Source: Nitrospira sp.
GTDB lineage: Bacteria > Nitrospirota > Nitrospiria > Nitrospirales > Nitrospiraceae
NCBI GenBank assembly: GCA_013140455.1
Contig: JABFSU010000025.1
Span: 1 to 64,000 of the forward strand
DNA length: 64,000 nucleotides
Direction of reading: 5' to 3'
The notes beneath the pieces were generated by a model that saw only the letters and a program-made list of their open reading frames with translations, ran no database searches and was not told the DNA's origin. Each line of letters begins with the position of its first letter. Positions within the stretch are counted from its first letter, which is position 1. Below, in pieces: positions 16,801 to 23,928 of this stretch. Both the position numbers and the translations under genes were made by a program.

Positions 16801-16932
16801 ATCAGAGAGGTCCGGAATGGCATCCAGGGGAACCTGAAATACCGCCCAGGCTCCCCAGGCTGCCAACAGCAAGACACAAAGGATGACCAGAACGGGATTG
16901 CGGGCGCTTCCTTCAATGAGTCGCGCGATCAT
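13819..16932 (-). CDS. cusA: Cu(I)/Ag(I)-type RND efflux pump, inner-membrane subunit
   Basis: The 1037-residue protein is a full-length heavy-metal RND pump. It begins with the membrane-embedded MIARLIEGSARNPVLVILC, has the proton-relay segment GAMVDAAIVMVENAHKRLE, and the late GVAAETGVVMLVYLDEAYERR. Metal selectivity is suggested by methionines at positions matching the CusA Met set: FGKMGKAPTATDPAFVGMAE and RTEMITTGVRSPVGIKVLG; zinc/cobalt/nickel CzcA pumps lack these. It would pair with the adaptor gene 6 bp upstream and the TolC-like channel to expel Cu(I)/Ag(I) from periplasm to exterior. It is the last gene of the minus-strand operon. Confidence 0.94.
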   Translation of the reverse strand: MIARLIEGSARNPVLVILCVLLLAAWGAWAVFQVPLDAIPDLSDVQVIIYTEWQGRSPTLMEDQVTYPIVTSLLAGPKVKRVRGVSEYGVSYVYVIFEDRTDLYWARSRVLEYMQKLSGKLPSGVSPTLGPDATGVGWVYQYALVDESGAHDLAQLRSLQDWYLRFQLESVPGVAEVSAVGGFVKQYQIEVDPNTLAAYRLPIKTIIDAVRNSNAEVSGRVLEMTGTEYVIRGRGYLRSVEDIELIPVGTDGRGTPILIQDIAHVHVGPDQRRGIAELDGKGQTVGGIVIMRAGENALAVIERIKTKLAEITPALPKGVHIVPTYDRSDLIHRAIAVLREKLVEESIIVSLVAIVFLFHLRSALVAILILPVAVLLAFIPMAYLNITSSIMSLGGIAIAIGAMVDAAIVMVENAHKRLEQVPTADRVETIIAAAKEVGRPLFFSLLVIAVSFLPIFALESQEGRLFAPLAYTKTFAMLFAMALSVTLVPVLMVVLIRGRIRAETKNPLNWLLIALYRPILSGVLRVRWLTLGLALAALGLTAPVFMRLGAEFMPPLNEGTILYMPTTVPGLSIPEAAKVLQVQDQLLTTFPEVERVFGKMGKAPTATDPAFVGMAEITVTLKPETQWRPGMTWDRLLDEMDAKLRIPGFPNIWWMPIQTRTEMITTGVRSPVGIKVLGPDLKTIERIGEEIEQALANVPGTRSAFAERLNEGYYLDLIVNRREAARYGLTVGDVQAVITSAIGGDTVTTTVEGRERYPVNVRYKRELRDDPDRLKRVLIPTPSGAQIPLGHIAEMAITQGPPSIADEAGALAGLVSVSVSGRDLRGYVQDAQRAVQGRVALPPGYRLIWTGQYEHLVRAEERLRLVVPVTLALILLLLYLNFRSLAKSLIVLLSVPFAAIGAIWYLDYLAYNLSVAVWVGIIALAGVAAETGVVMLVYLDEAYERRVREGRMSTAHDLRKAIMEGAVQRVRPKIMTVAAIMGGLLPIMWTTGTGADVMKRIAAPMIGGMVSSTVLTLLVIPVLYALWRERRSKSDVP

Positions 16933-16938
16933 GATTGA

Positions 16939-18630
16939 CTACATGCCTCCCCCGGCGACCGAGAACTGAAACTTTTCGGCAATCGGCGGCCGTCCTGATA
17001 CGGTCACGCTGACGGTTACCAGCCAGGTGCCGCCCATGCCGAACCTCACTGTACCTTCGTAGAAACCGTCCTTGGCATGGTGCGCCGTTACTTTGGAATC
17101 GGCCATGCCAGGCATCGGCATGGTATAGACGAACAGGACTTGCGCATTGGGCACCGGCCTGCCCGCCTGGTCTGTGAGCTTGAGCTTGAGCAGCACATCA
17201 CCGGCCTTGAGTTTTTCCGGCACCGTCGTCAAGGAGAGAGAAAAACCGCCTGTCTGGCGGATCTCAGCAACCACAGTCCCCTTCATGCTCCCCATGCCCG
17301 GCATGTTTCCCATCTCCTGCATGCCTTCCATCTTGCCTTCGTATGCGCCACGCATCTGCCAATCGGCCATGCCGATCCGTCCCATCATGGCCTGCATGCT
17401 CGACGCCGAGGCCAACTTGCTCTCCGCATCCAGTAGGAAATTGGCCGAGGTGACGATCCGCTCTCCTTCTGTGAGCCCTTCCAGCACTTCCACATCATCC
17501 TGGCTTCGACGCCCCAACTTGACGGAAGCCGGTTCGTAACGGCCTTCTCCCCGATCCAAGAACACGAGTTGGCGAAGCCCCGTCTCCAGCACCGCTTCCT
17601 TCGGAACGACTAACGTTTTGACTGCATCCGTCTGCAGCGTCACGTTCCCGTACATGCCGGGCTTCAGCTTCAGCCCGGGATTCGGCAATTCCAACCGCAC
17701 TCGCACCGTGCGAGCCTCGATATTTAATGATGGGTAGATGTAGGCCACGCTGGCCGGAAAGGTGGATCCCGGATAGGCCGCGAATGTGACGGAGGCCGGC
17801 TGGTTGATCTTCACTGCTGCGACCTCGGACTCATAAACGTCGGCAGAGATCCAGACCGTGGAGAGATTCGCAATCTCATACAGCGTCGTGCCCGGCTCCA
17901 CGTACTTTCCTGGCAAGGCCTCTCGCGCGAGGACGACCCCGGAGGCCGGGGCATAGACCGTGAGCACCGGCTCCGCTGTCCCTCGACGCTCCAGCCTGGC
18001 GATTTGCAGATCGGTCACGTCCCACAGGTGCAGACGCTCCCGCGAACTATCCACGAGGAAACCTGCGTTGGCTTTGACTTCAGCGAGAGGACTCGCAGCC
18101 AGTTGGCTCTGCGTTCTCACGGCAAGGAGATACTCGTCCTGCGTGGCCAGAATGTCTGGCGAATAGAGGGTGAAGAGGCGTTCGCCTTTGCGTACAGGGC
18201 GACCGATCGAATCGACGAAGACTTCTCGCACCCACCCGGAGGTTTTTACAGTGACTTGAGTCAAGCCGCGTTCGTCGTAGCCGACCGTGCCGACCGCGCG
18301 AATCTCTTGTCTCAAGGACGCGTAGGTGACCGGAGCACTCCTGACTCCGATCAACTGTCTCGCCACAGCGGGAATGGCCACAGCCCCAGATGGCGCTGCG
18401 GACATACCTGGCATGCCCTGCATGGGCCTCTCCTTCGTATCCATCTGCGTTATGCCGCTCATCTCACTCGCATGCTGCGAGAGTGGTGGGCCGCCCCCTT
18501 GCTCCGCTGCCATGTCGGCCATGTCACCCATCATTCTGTGAGCGGCGAAGAAGCCGATGGCGACTCCAGCGATCACACCGATCGCCACGGCACCGACTAT
18601 GAGAGTTTTTTTATAGAGCTGCTGGGTCAT
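16939..18630 (-). CDS. cusB: CusB-type periplasmic adaptor with C-terminal FixH/YtkA-like domain
   Basis: From ATG 18630 (GGAGG upstream) the protein has 563 residues. It has a membrane anchor (TLIVGAVAIGVIAGVAIGFF), a biotinyl-lipoyl/beta-barrel adaptor core (GWVREVFVDSIGRPVRKGER, VYAPASGVVLAREALPGKYV, PGMYGNVTLQTDAVKTLVVP), and a Met-rich linker around residues 425-460 with repeated GM, MEGMQEMGNMPGMGSMKG. A roughly 100-residue C-terminal domain follows (LKLKLTDQAGRPVPNAQVLF, GGTWLVTVSVTVSGRPPIAE), like YtkA/FixH. Met-rich segments bind Cu(I)/Ag(I), fitting the pump. Standard CusB is about 400 residues, so the extra domain is a fusion. Six bases separate it from cusA. Confidence 0.93.
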   Translation of the reverse strand: MTQQLYKKTLIVGAVAIGVIAGVAIGFFAAHRMMGDMADMAAEQGGGPPLSQHASEMSGITQMDTKERPMQGMPGMSAAPSGAVAIPAVARQLIGVRSAPVTYASLRQEIRAVGTVGYDERGLTQVTVKTSGWVREVFVDSIGRPVRKGERLFTLYSPDILATQDEYLLAVRTQSQLAASPLAEVKANAGFLVDSSRERLHLWDVTDLQIARLERRGTAEPVLTVYAPASGVVLAREALPGKYVEPGTTLYEIANLSTVWISADVYESEVAAVKINQPASVTFAAYPGSTFPASVAYIYPSLNIEARTVRVRLELPNPGLKLKPGMYGNVTLQTDAVKTLVVPKEAVLETGLRQLVFLDRGEGRYEPASVKLGRRSQDDVEVLEGLTEGERIVTSANFLLDAESKLASASSMQAMMGRIGMADWQMRGAYEGKMEGMQEMGNMPGMGSMKGTVVAEIRQTGGFSLSLTTVPEKLKAGDVLLKLKLTDQAGRPVPNAQVLFVYTMPMPGMADSKVTAHHAKDGFYEGTVRFGMGGTWLVTVSVTVSGRPPIAEKFQFSVAGGGM

Positions 18631-18652
18631 GGGTTCCTCCTTGACGACTGTG

Positions 18653-19942
18653 TTAGCCCTGCCGATCGAGATCGATGCCGACGACCTGTTCGAGTTCAGC
18701 CAGCCGATGCTGTCGGTCCACGAGCGCTTTGAAATACTCAAGCTGAGATCCTCGCCACGCCCGCTGGGTTTCAATCAAATCCAGAAACCCTGCTTTGCCC
18801 GCACGATATCCGACGCGTGCCGCCTCCAGGCTCTGTCCGGCCTGTGGCAAGATGGTGGTGCGGTACAACGTGGTCACCTGGTCAGTCGCCCGGAGCCTGG
18901 CCAGGAGGTCTTTGACCTGAAAACGGGTCAGGTTTTCTAAGGTATGTTGCTGTGCCCGCGCGGCCGAGAGCGCCGCCGCGGCCTCCTGTACGCCTGCGTC
19001 ATACTTCGGCTTGGTCCAAAATGCGAAGGGGATGCTCATCGCCACATAGGCACCGAATCCGTCGTTGGCCTGAAAGTTCTGGAAGCGCTGAAACGCCACA
19101 TTGAAGTCCGGGTAGTACTGACGCTGGGCCAGCGCACGGGACTGCTCGTTCCGTTGCACGGCCAGCTCGGCGGCTTTGAGCTCCGGTCTTTCGTGCAGCG
19201 CGAGACGGTGAAGATCGTCGAGGGTTTTGTCGAGTGGGATCTGAGACGGCTCTTGAGGGATGGGCAAGGGTGAGGTGGAATCCCGATCAAGCAGCGTATT
19301 CAGCATCGCTTCGGCGGTCTCGCGACGCTGTTCCAGGATGGGAAGCTGCTGGAACAGCAGGGACAACTCGATCTGGGTCTTGAGGACGTCGGTCTGGGCT
19401 CCCTTGCCCGTACGGAACTTTGCGGTCGTAATCTCTACGAACTGTCCGAGCAGCTCGACTTGTTCATGATGAATCTGAATCGCCTTGTGCGTGAGGAATA
19501 GATCGTAGTAGGCCTGCTTGAGACGGGCGACCAACTCCCGTTCCTTCGCACGCAGCACCTGCTCGGTCATCTCGGCCGAACGACTCGCCACGTCACCTTT
19601 GAGCGCGAGTTTGCCGGGGAAGGGGAGATTCTGCGAAAGACCGAAGATACTGTTCTGCGTCTGCGTGACGTTGAAGGTCTGCGGAACATTCCACAACTGG
19701 ACTGATAGAGTAGGATCATCCAGCGACCGCGCCTGCGTAATCCGTTGCGAGGCGGCGTCCCATTGCTTGCGGGCCGCCACAAGCTCGGGATTCCGAGCCA
19801 AAGCTTCCCGGATCAGGTCTGGTAATACTAATGACGGTTGTGGGATCTGATCGACTGCGTAAGCGATGTAGCGTTCACCTGTCCAGAAGGCGAGGCTCAC
19901 GACCGTGATGGCGAGCAACCAAAACCGAATTGACCAAGTCAT
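18653..19942 (-). CDS. cusC: TolC-family outer-membrane efflux channel (CusC-like)
   Basis: From ATG 19942 (GGGGAGGA upstream) the protein has 429 residues: an N-terminal signal segment (FWLLAITVVSLAFWTGERY), then two outer-membrane efflux repeats of long helices with ALARNPELVAARKQWDAASQ and HERPELKAAELAVQRNEQSR as the paired repeat starts. It forms the trimeric exit duct for the CusBA pump. No lipobox is present, unlike E. coli CusC. The gap to cusB is 22 bp. A dark spot is the YARDVD-rich C terminus, which is unremarkable. Confidence 0.92.
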   Translation of the reverse strand: MTWSIRFWLLAITVVSLAFWTGERYIAYAVDQIPQPSLVLPDLIREALARNPELVAARKQWDAASQRITQARSLDDPTLSVQLWNVPQTFNVTQTQNSIFGLSQNLPFPGKLALKGDVASRSAEMTEQVLRAKERELVARLKQAYYDLFLTHKAIQIHHEQVELLGQFVEITTAKFRTGKGAQTDVLKTQIELSLLFQQLPILEQRRETAEAMLNTLLDRDSTSPLPIPQEPSQIPLDKTLDDLHRLALHERPELKAAELAVQRNEQSRALAQRQYYPDFNVAFQRFQNFQANDGFGAYVAMSIPFAFWTKPKYDAGVQEAAAALSAARAQQHTLENLTRFQVKDLLARLRATDQVTTLYRTTILPQAGQSLEAARVGYRAGKAGFLDLIETQRAWRGSQLEYFKALVDRQHRLAELEQVVGIDLDRQG

Positions 19943-20090
19943 GTGATGGTCCTCCCCAAAGGTTTGCCTGCCCGGCACTATTGCAACCCCTGGCTCCTAT
20001 CCTTGAACGGAAGTAAGGACTGGATGAGCCAAGGCCCAGCGACGAGCAGATGACGTGATGGTGGAACGGTTACGGAAGAAGCGGGAGAGA

Positions 20091-20465
20091 TCAGATGCGA
20101 AGCACGGTGGTCGCGAGAGACTGATGTGGGGGCGAACTCGATTCGAGAGGCTGATATCGGTGGAAGAAGCGTTGGAATTGCTGGCTCACGGCCGGCGGTG
20201 CAGTCAGCGCGTGGTCAGCCAGGAGATGATGGTCCACGAGCAACGAAGACGACTGGGAGCCGGACTCGACCCCCAGAGTTTTGAAGGCGTCGCACAGTTG
20301 CCGAGCAGGTTGCTCAGTGGGGGTCGAACACCCATTCGACATCGAGGCATCGGAGGTTCCGGACAACGGGATGAGACAGGCGTACGCATTGAAGCTGAAC
20401 GCCAGCAAGAACACCGTGATGGTGCTGGCGAGAAAAGACCGAGAGCAATGGGAACGCATTCGCAT
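20091..20465 (-). CDS. Small exported protein of the cus operon
   Basis: The product has 124 residues with a clear signal peptide (FLASTITVFLLAFSFNAYA, near 11-29) directly followed by Cys 30; further Cys occur at NGCSTP and QLCDAF. The rest is hydrophilic with a HRYQPLESSSPPHQ region and several His (VDHHLLADH). It fits no family I recognise. It lies between the dsrE fragment (44 bp) and cusC (148 bp), all on the same strand. Cys and His content suggest metal handling, but this is inference. Confidence 0.65.
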   Translation of the reverse strand: MRMRSHCSRSFLASTITVFLLAFSFNAYACLIPLSGTSDASMSNGCSTPTEQPARQLCDAFKTLGVESGSQSSSLLVDHHLLADHALTAPPAVSQQFQRFFHRYQPLESSSPPHQSLATTVLRI

Positions 20466-20509
20466 AGCGCCAGTCTATCCCTCGTCCAGCTTAACCGTCA
20501 ACGGCATTT

Positions 20510-21016
20510 CTAATACACAATCACTCGGTCGGCGAACGCAAGCACATCTACCATCTTGGCCAGCGGAATCGGGGTGACTGAAGAGGCAACCCGCGCCGGA
20601 TCGATGTTGTAGAGCAGCATCATAGTCTGATTCCCGTAGATGTCGACGCCCAGCTTGTTTTTGAGAACATCGAAATACTCGCCATAGGTACGCGGGACTT
20701 GTTCCAGCAGTACGCCCATCTGTTCAGAGAGGCTCTGTCGTTCTCGCTCTGGCAAGCCAGCTCGATCCAGCGCGGTGGACTCAGACCCGATCAGCTTCCT
20801 GAACCACCCAAAGCCTTTCGTGACCGACGTGACGGCGCTCGCATCCACCAGGATCGTGACCCTGTGGCCCGCCTTGACCGCCGCCCAGGCGACATTCGGC
20901 ACCGCGCAGATCTGTGCATCGTCCACGGCAAGCGACGTTTTCATATGGATCAGGATGTTGGCTGCGGATGCCTGCGGCGTGCTGAAACCCGCGCTCCACA
21001 TAAGTGTCATATGCAT
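20510..21016 (-). pseudogene. DsrE-like gene, 3' fragment, interrupted by IS1595 element
   Basis: This is the larger part (168 codons) of a DsrE/F-like gene. The remaining product has NILIHMKTSLAVDDAQICAV, VKAGHRVTILVDASAVTSV and a C-terminal KMVDVLAFADRVIVY, typical of periplasmic DsrE-like proteins. Its first residues MHMTLMWSAGFSTPQASA are the truncated end of a signal peptide, with no ribosome site ahead. The missing 11 codons and the ribosome site lie 2 kb away at 23044-23090, beyond the IS. Joining the parts gives a 179-residue exported protein. The fragment may be silent or made without export. Confidence 0.88.
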
Positions 21017-21021
21017 TACTA
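21014..21021. repeat. Target-site duplication, left copy
   Basis: CATTACTA directly abuts the left end of the IS1595 element and matches 23042-23049 exactly. Confidence 0.93.
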
Positions 21022-21045
21022 GGCGATTACGTTGCTCTTGACACC
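21022..21045 (+). repeat. IS1595 terminal inverted repeat, left
   Basis: It reads GGCGATTACGTTGCTCTTGA then CACC; it matches the reverse complement of 23018-23041 at 22 of 24 positions (differences at positions 9 and 15). Confidence 0.92.
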
Positions 21046-21093
21046 CGTTGTATCAGAAAACTCCTCCTGTATGCTCTTCTAGTACTTCAATCA

Positions 21094-21948
21094 TTAGGTG
21101 GATGTGGAATATCCAGACATGGGCCAGGGTCTGCCCTTACCAATCCCAATACCATGATCGGTATGCCAATCATTGCCGAATGCGTCCCTATATTTAATCA
21201 ATATCCTGAAACAGAAATGTTTTGTGCCTTGGGTAATATGAGCCAAGTCTTCAGAGGTGAGAGCATTGGGCAATTCAATATCGATGAGCGTGTCATGAAA
21301 GGATTGCGGATGGATAATGGTACCGGTGGTGTCTTCAATTTTGGAGTTAACGGGGAAATCTTCATATGGATAATTGAAAATCGCACCCCACGTTTCAACC
21401 CGAATAACATAGGCTGGCGTCGAACCAATGTTATGAATTCCCAGAGTTGCTTTGGGTTTCTCCCCGATTTTAAGCAATTCACCTCTATGGCTTACAACAA
21501 TCCTGGCACGCTGAATAATCTGCAAACTGGCCTTGGCTATTTCATTGGCATCCCTAGCAGCATTGGCAGATTTCCTGTTCTGGTGTCCTTGCCAGGTCCC
21601 GACAATTACCAAAATAGCAGTAAAGACTACGAGGAGACCGTTAAATATGGTCATCCACCAATCGCTAGACGCTTTATCCTCTTGTGCCTTAGCCTCTCTA
21701 TCGGATTCTTCCTTTGTCTTTTGGGGTGGCACTACATTGATAATAATCTGAGGAAGATTGGGTTGGGGCTGATAGGGATTGGCTTGTTGGGCGCTGGCGG
21801 TGGGTTGCTCCTGTGGTGGCTTACTGGATTTACTTGGACTTGGAATTGGATTTTGTAATTGATTTGCGTTTACCTTGGCGTTTGCTGAGCTTAGAGCCAA
21901 GATCAATGCGGCTAGTATTAGCACCCATGAGCGCTTTAATGGCATCAT
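21094..21948 (-). CDS. IS1595 passenger gene, exported/membrane protein of unknown function
   Basis: The 284-residue product has a signal peptide (SWVLILAALILALSSANA, near 7-24), a Pro/Gln-rich linker (about 30-75), a single membrane helix (TIFNGLLVVFTAILVIVGTW) and a C-terminal domain of about 150 residues with KATLGIHNIGSTPAYVIRVE, an Ig-like strand pattern. No family is recognised. It lies within the IS, 122 bp behind the transposase and on the same strand, 48 bp from the left inverted repeat. An antisense frame of equal length exists but lacks these protein features. It is AT-rich like the transposase region, so it travels with the element. Confidence 0.72.
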   Translation of the reverse strand: MMPLKRSWVLILAALILALSSANAKVNANQLQNPIPSPSKSSKPPQEQPTASAQQANPYQPQPNLPQIIINVVPPQKTKEESDREAKAQEDKASSDWWMTIFNGLLVVFTAILVIVGTWQGHQNRKSANAARDANEIAKASLQIIQRARIVVSHRGELLKIGEKPKATLGIHNIGSTPAYVIRVETWGAIFNYPYEDFPVNSKIEDTTGTIIHPQSFHDTLIDIELPNALTSEDLAHITQGTKHFCFRILIKYRDAFGNDWHTDHGIGIGKGRPWPMSGYSTST

Positions 21949-22070
21949 CGAAACTCAATGGATGGAGCGAAACCGGCCTTGCTTTTGGCATAGCTGACCT
22001 CCCAATGGCAAGCATATTTGTTTGTTCTTCGCTTCATATTTCATCTGAGCACGCTTTACCGGCGGCGTAC

Positions 22071-22973
22071 TCAGCATCCTGCTACGACCGCGCCGAAGAT
22101 ATCGCCGTTTTTCCGGTTGTTGTGCCGGAACGAGAACTCGGCCAGATACAGCGGGAGATAGCTCTTGCTGACCTTATGATAGGTACCGATCACGCCCCGC
22201 TTGAGCAAGCTCCAAAAGCTGTCCAGGTTGGCTGTATGGACGTTCCCGCGCACATACTCACCCTGGGAATGGCTCACCGATTTGTGCGGGAATCCGATCT
22301 GGTTCAGTTTCCTGTAGCCGCTATAGTCATCAGTCGCCACCAACGAGACATTTTCATCAATCGTCTTTTTCACGAAGCTTTGCAGTGTATTGGCGGTCAC
22401 GGCTTCAATGACCTGCGCAATGACGTTGCCTTTTCTGGCGATGGCCCCAATGACAGCTATTTTTCCGCTTCCCGTTGTTCCAGCGCCACCGCTTTTCTTG
22501 TTCCGATGCCGGTTCTTATCCTTGCCACCGATAAAGGTTTCATCCACTTCGACTTCACCCATGAGCTTGCTGAATCCACCGTCTTTCATGGCGGCGCGGA
22601 TGCGATGGCACATATACCAGGCCGTCCGGTAGTCGCCGGAACCGATCTGGCGATGAATCTGCAAGGCGCTGATCCCCTTCTTGCTCTGGGTCATCAGGTA
22701 GATCACCTGGAACCAGATAGACAGGGGATAGTTGGTGTTCTCGAAAATTGTCTTGCTGATTACGGAGAAGCGGTAGCCGTTACGTCCGCCGCATTCTTTG
22801 CCCTTGCAAACCCAATGAAACGGCTTGCTCTTGAGAGCATAGACTTTCTTATTCGCGCAACGAGGGCACTGCACGCCGTTCGGCCAGCGTTTCTCAGTAA
22901 GAAACTGCTTGCACGCTTCTTCAGTCGAGAAGCGTTTCATCAGGCTGCTCAAGGTCATCGTCGGCTTGGTCAT
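22071..22973 (-). CDS. IS1595-family (ISXO2-like) transposase
   Basis: The 300-residue protein has an N-terminal zinc ribbon (VQCPRCANKKVYAL, then CKGKECGG), a helix-turn-helix region (GISALQIHRQIGSGDYRTAW) and the DDE-type ISXO2 catalytic domain. Acidic candidates are VEVDETFIGGKDK, VATDDYSGYRKL and the late HTANLDSFWSLLKRGVIGTY with N in place of the usual third acid, as in IS1595 (DDN/DDE variants), ending FRHNNRK. Start ATG 22973 is preceded by GGAGGGG. The gene is full length with no frameshift, so the element may be active. It is driven by a promoter whose -35 lies inside the right inverted repeat. Confidence 0.94.
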   Translation of the reverse strand: MTKPTMTLSSLMKRFSTEEACKQFLTEKRWPNGVQCPRCANKKVYALKSKPFHWVCKGKECGGRNGYRFSVISKTIFENTNYPLSIWFQVIYLMTQSKKGISALQIHRQIGSGDYRTAWYMCHRIRAAMKDGGFSKLMGEVEVDETFIGGKDKNRHRNKKSGGAGTTGSGKIAVIGAIARKGNVIAQVIEAVTANTLQSFVKKTIDENVSLVATDDYSGYRKLNQIGFPHKSVSHSQGEYVRGNVHTANLDSFWSLLKRGVIGTYHKVSKSYLPLYLAEFSFRHNNRKNGDIFGAVVAGC

Positions 22974-22995
22974 GATCCCCTCCGTTGTTGGAGAG

Positions 22996-23025
22996 AATAT
23001 AGCCTGTTTTACCGAGTGGTGTCAA
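22996..23025 (-). promoter_or_regulatory. Transposase promoter, -35 inside right inverted repeat
   Basis: On the minus strand TTGACA (23020-23025), 18 bases, TATATT (22996-23001): both boxes are near consensus. The -35 is part of the terminal repeat, so transposase binding could repress its own gene. Transcription runs toward dsrE and cusCBA. Confidence 0.72.
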
Positions 23026-23041
23026 GTGCAACATAATCGCC
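23018..23041 (-). repeat. IS1595 terminal inverted repeat, right
   Basis: Its reverse complement starts GGCGATTATGTTGCACTTGA then CACC, matching the left end at 22 of 24 positions. Confidence 0.92.
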
Positions 23042-23049
23042 CATTACTA
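23042..23049. repeat. Target-site duplication, right copy
   Basis: CATTACTA directly abuts the right end of the element and equals 21014-21021. Confidence 0.93.
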
Positions 23050-23077
23050 CTAGCATGGTTACGATCCGTCGGTTCAT
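23042..23077 (-). pseudogene. DsrE-like gene, 5' fragment (start and signal-peptide n-region)
   Basis: Reading the minus strand from ATG 23077 gives twelve codons, MNRRIVTMLVVM, before the IS begins. They join in frame with HMTLMWSAGFSTPQASA from the fragment at 20510-21016, making a textbook signal peptide with cleavage after ASA. GAGGAGGG lies about 6 bases before this ATG. The ATG overlaps the stop of the AhpD-like gene as ATGA (23074-23077), so the intact gene was coupled to it. Confidence 0.88.
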
Positions 23078-23472
23078 GACCCGCCCTCCTCATTTGTGTT
23101 CTGGCTCATAGGCTGGTGATCGCAGCATCCTGATAAGCCCTGGCTTGACCCATCAGCGGTGATTTCCTTGAACGCGGTATACGCTTTGATCGCCCATTCC
23201 TCGCCGGGGCAGCCTTGCATCGTCATAGCGACTTCGAGGAATTCGATCAGTTCATCCTGCGAAATTCCCTGTTCAACCGCCATCTGCACGTAGGCTCGAA
23301 TGCAGGGTTCGCAGCGGATTGCGATCGATATCGCCATGGCGGTGAGCAGTTTATACTTTGCGGGGACCATTCCGTCGCGGTAGGCCTCCTGGCGCATGCG
23401 CAGCAGCCCGCCTGTTACTTGCGGACTGAGGCGCCGCAATTCCGCAAACGGCGTTTCGCTCAAACTTGTCAT
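23074..23472 (-). CDS. AhpD-like / carboxymuconolactone decarboxylase family protein
   Basis: From ATG 23472 (GGAG upstream) the protein has 132 residues. It shows the all-helical CMD fold with FAELRRLSPQVTGGLLRM, LLTAMAISIAIRCEPC (CxxC at residues 54-57), and ISQDELIEFLEVAMTMQGCP. AhpD has CxxCxxxH; here the His position is Tyr (CEPCIRAY), so classic AhpD peroxidase chemistry is doubtful, though a redox-active CxxC is kept. Cys are also near the C terminus (LSGCCDHQ). It overlaps merR by four bases and the dsrE start by four. A role in thiol or metal stress with the efflux system is inferred. Confidence 0.87.
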   Translation of the reverse strand: MTSLSETPFAELRRLSPQVTGGLLRMRQEAYRDGMVPAKYKLLTAMAISIAIRCEPCIRAYVQMAVEQGISQDELIEFLEVAMTMQGCPGEEWAIKAYTAFKEITADGSSQGLSGCCDHQPMSQNTNEEGGS

Positions 23473-23912
23473 GAGTTTCTCCGTTTCGTAGGCTGAGGTG
23501 AGACGGTCTGTTCTCTCTCCATATGATGCAGAATTTGGCAGCACTCGACGGGCTGGCCCGCCCGACAGGTACGAATCAAGTCTCTCAACGCTCGGGCCAA
23601 TGAACGCAGATCTTTTATCTTTGCTTCGATGCCCTGCAATTTTGCTTCTGCCTTCCGTTGCATGTCGCCACAACGTGCTCGTGAGTTGACCCGCAGGGCG
23701 AACAGCTCACCGATATCTCGCAGCGTGAATCCCAAGGCCTGCGCATTCTTGATAGCTCGAAGCTGGCGGACCTCGTTGACGCCGTAGAGCCGATATCCTG
23801 CTGAAGAACGAGCAGCCGGCTTGAGCAGGCGACACCGTTCGTAGTACCGCACGGTTTGGATATGGACTCCCACAGACTTTGCAAGCCAACTGATTGTGAG
23901 ATAAGACGCCAT
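23469..23912 (-). CDS. MerR-family metal-responsive regulator (Hg-type cysteine triad)
   Basis: The 147-residue protein starts with a winged helix (LTISWLAKSVGVHIQTVRYY, GYRLYGVNEVRQLRAIKNAQ), followed by a coiled-coil dimer helix and a metal-binding loop. Cys 81, 116 and 125 reproduce the spacing of the mercury-binding triad of Tn501 MerR (82, 117, 126), with an extra Cys 124. A CueR-type Cu(I) sensor would lack Cys at the first position, so Hg(II) or a related soft metal is the best ligand guess even though the downstream operon is a cus-type pump. It autoregulates in all likelihood from the operator at 23929-23961. Confidence 0.88.
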   Translation of the reverse strand: MASYLTISWLAKSVGVHIQTVRYYERCRLLKPAARSSAGYRLYGVNEVRQLRAIKNAQALGFTLRDIGELFALRVNSRARCGDMQRKAEAKLQGIEAKIKDLRSLARALRDLIRTCRAGQPVECCQILHHMEREQTVSPQPTKRRNS

Positions 23913-23928
23913 AACGACTCCTTGAGAA

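Larger units (their letters stand above)
21022..23041 (-). mobile_element. Complete IS1595-family insertion sequence with passenger gene
   Basis: The element is 2020 bp. Its ends are 24-bp terminal inverted repeats (22/24 identical) that begin GGCGATTA on both sides. An exact 8-bp duplication CATTACTA flanks it (21014-21021 and 23042-23049), the duplication length usual for IS1595. It carries an ISXO2-type transposase and a second gene of unknown function, both on the minus strand. The interior is AT-richer than the host sequence. It lies in the signal-peptide region of a dsrE-like gene; excision in silico restores the frame exactly. Intact ends, intact transposase and perfect duplication indicate a recent and possibly still active insertion. 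Confidence 0.95.

Noticed and set aside
21004..21858. Plus-strand frame of 284 codons inside the IS
   Set aside because: It is antisense to the passenger gene, which has a signal peptide, a membrane helix and a sensible composition; the plus frame has none of these.
21813..23036. 407-codon plus-strand frame
   Set aside because: It is the antisense shadow of the IS1595 transposase and crosses the element end.
21000..23060. First read as a generic low-GC island that truncated dsrE
   Set aside because: The inverted repeats and the exact 8-bp duplication show a defined IS element, so the looser explanation was dropped.
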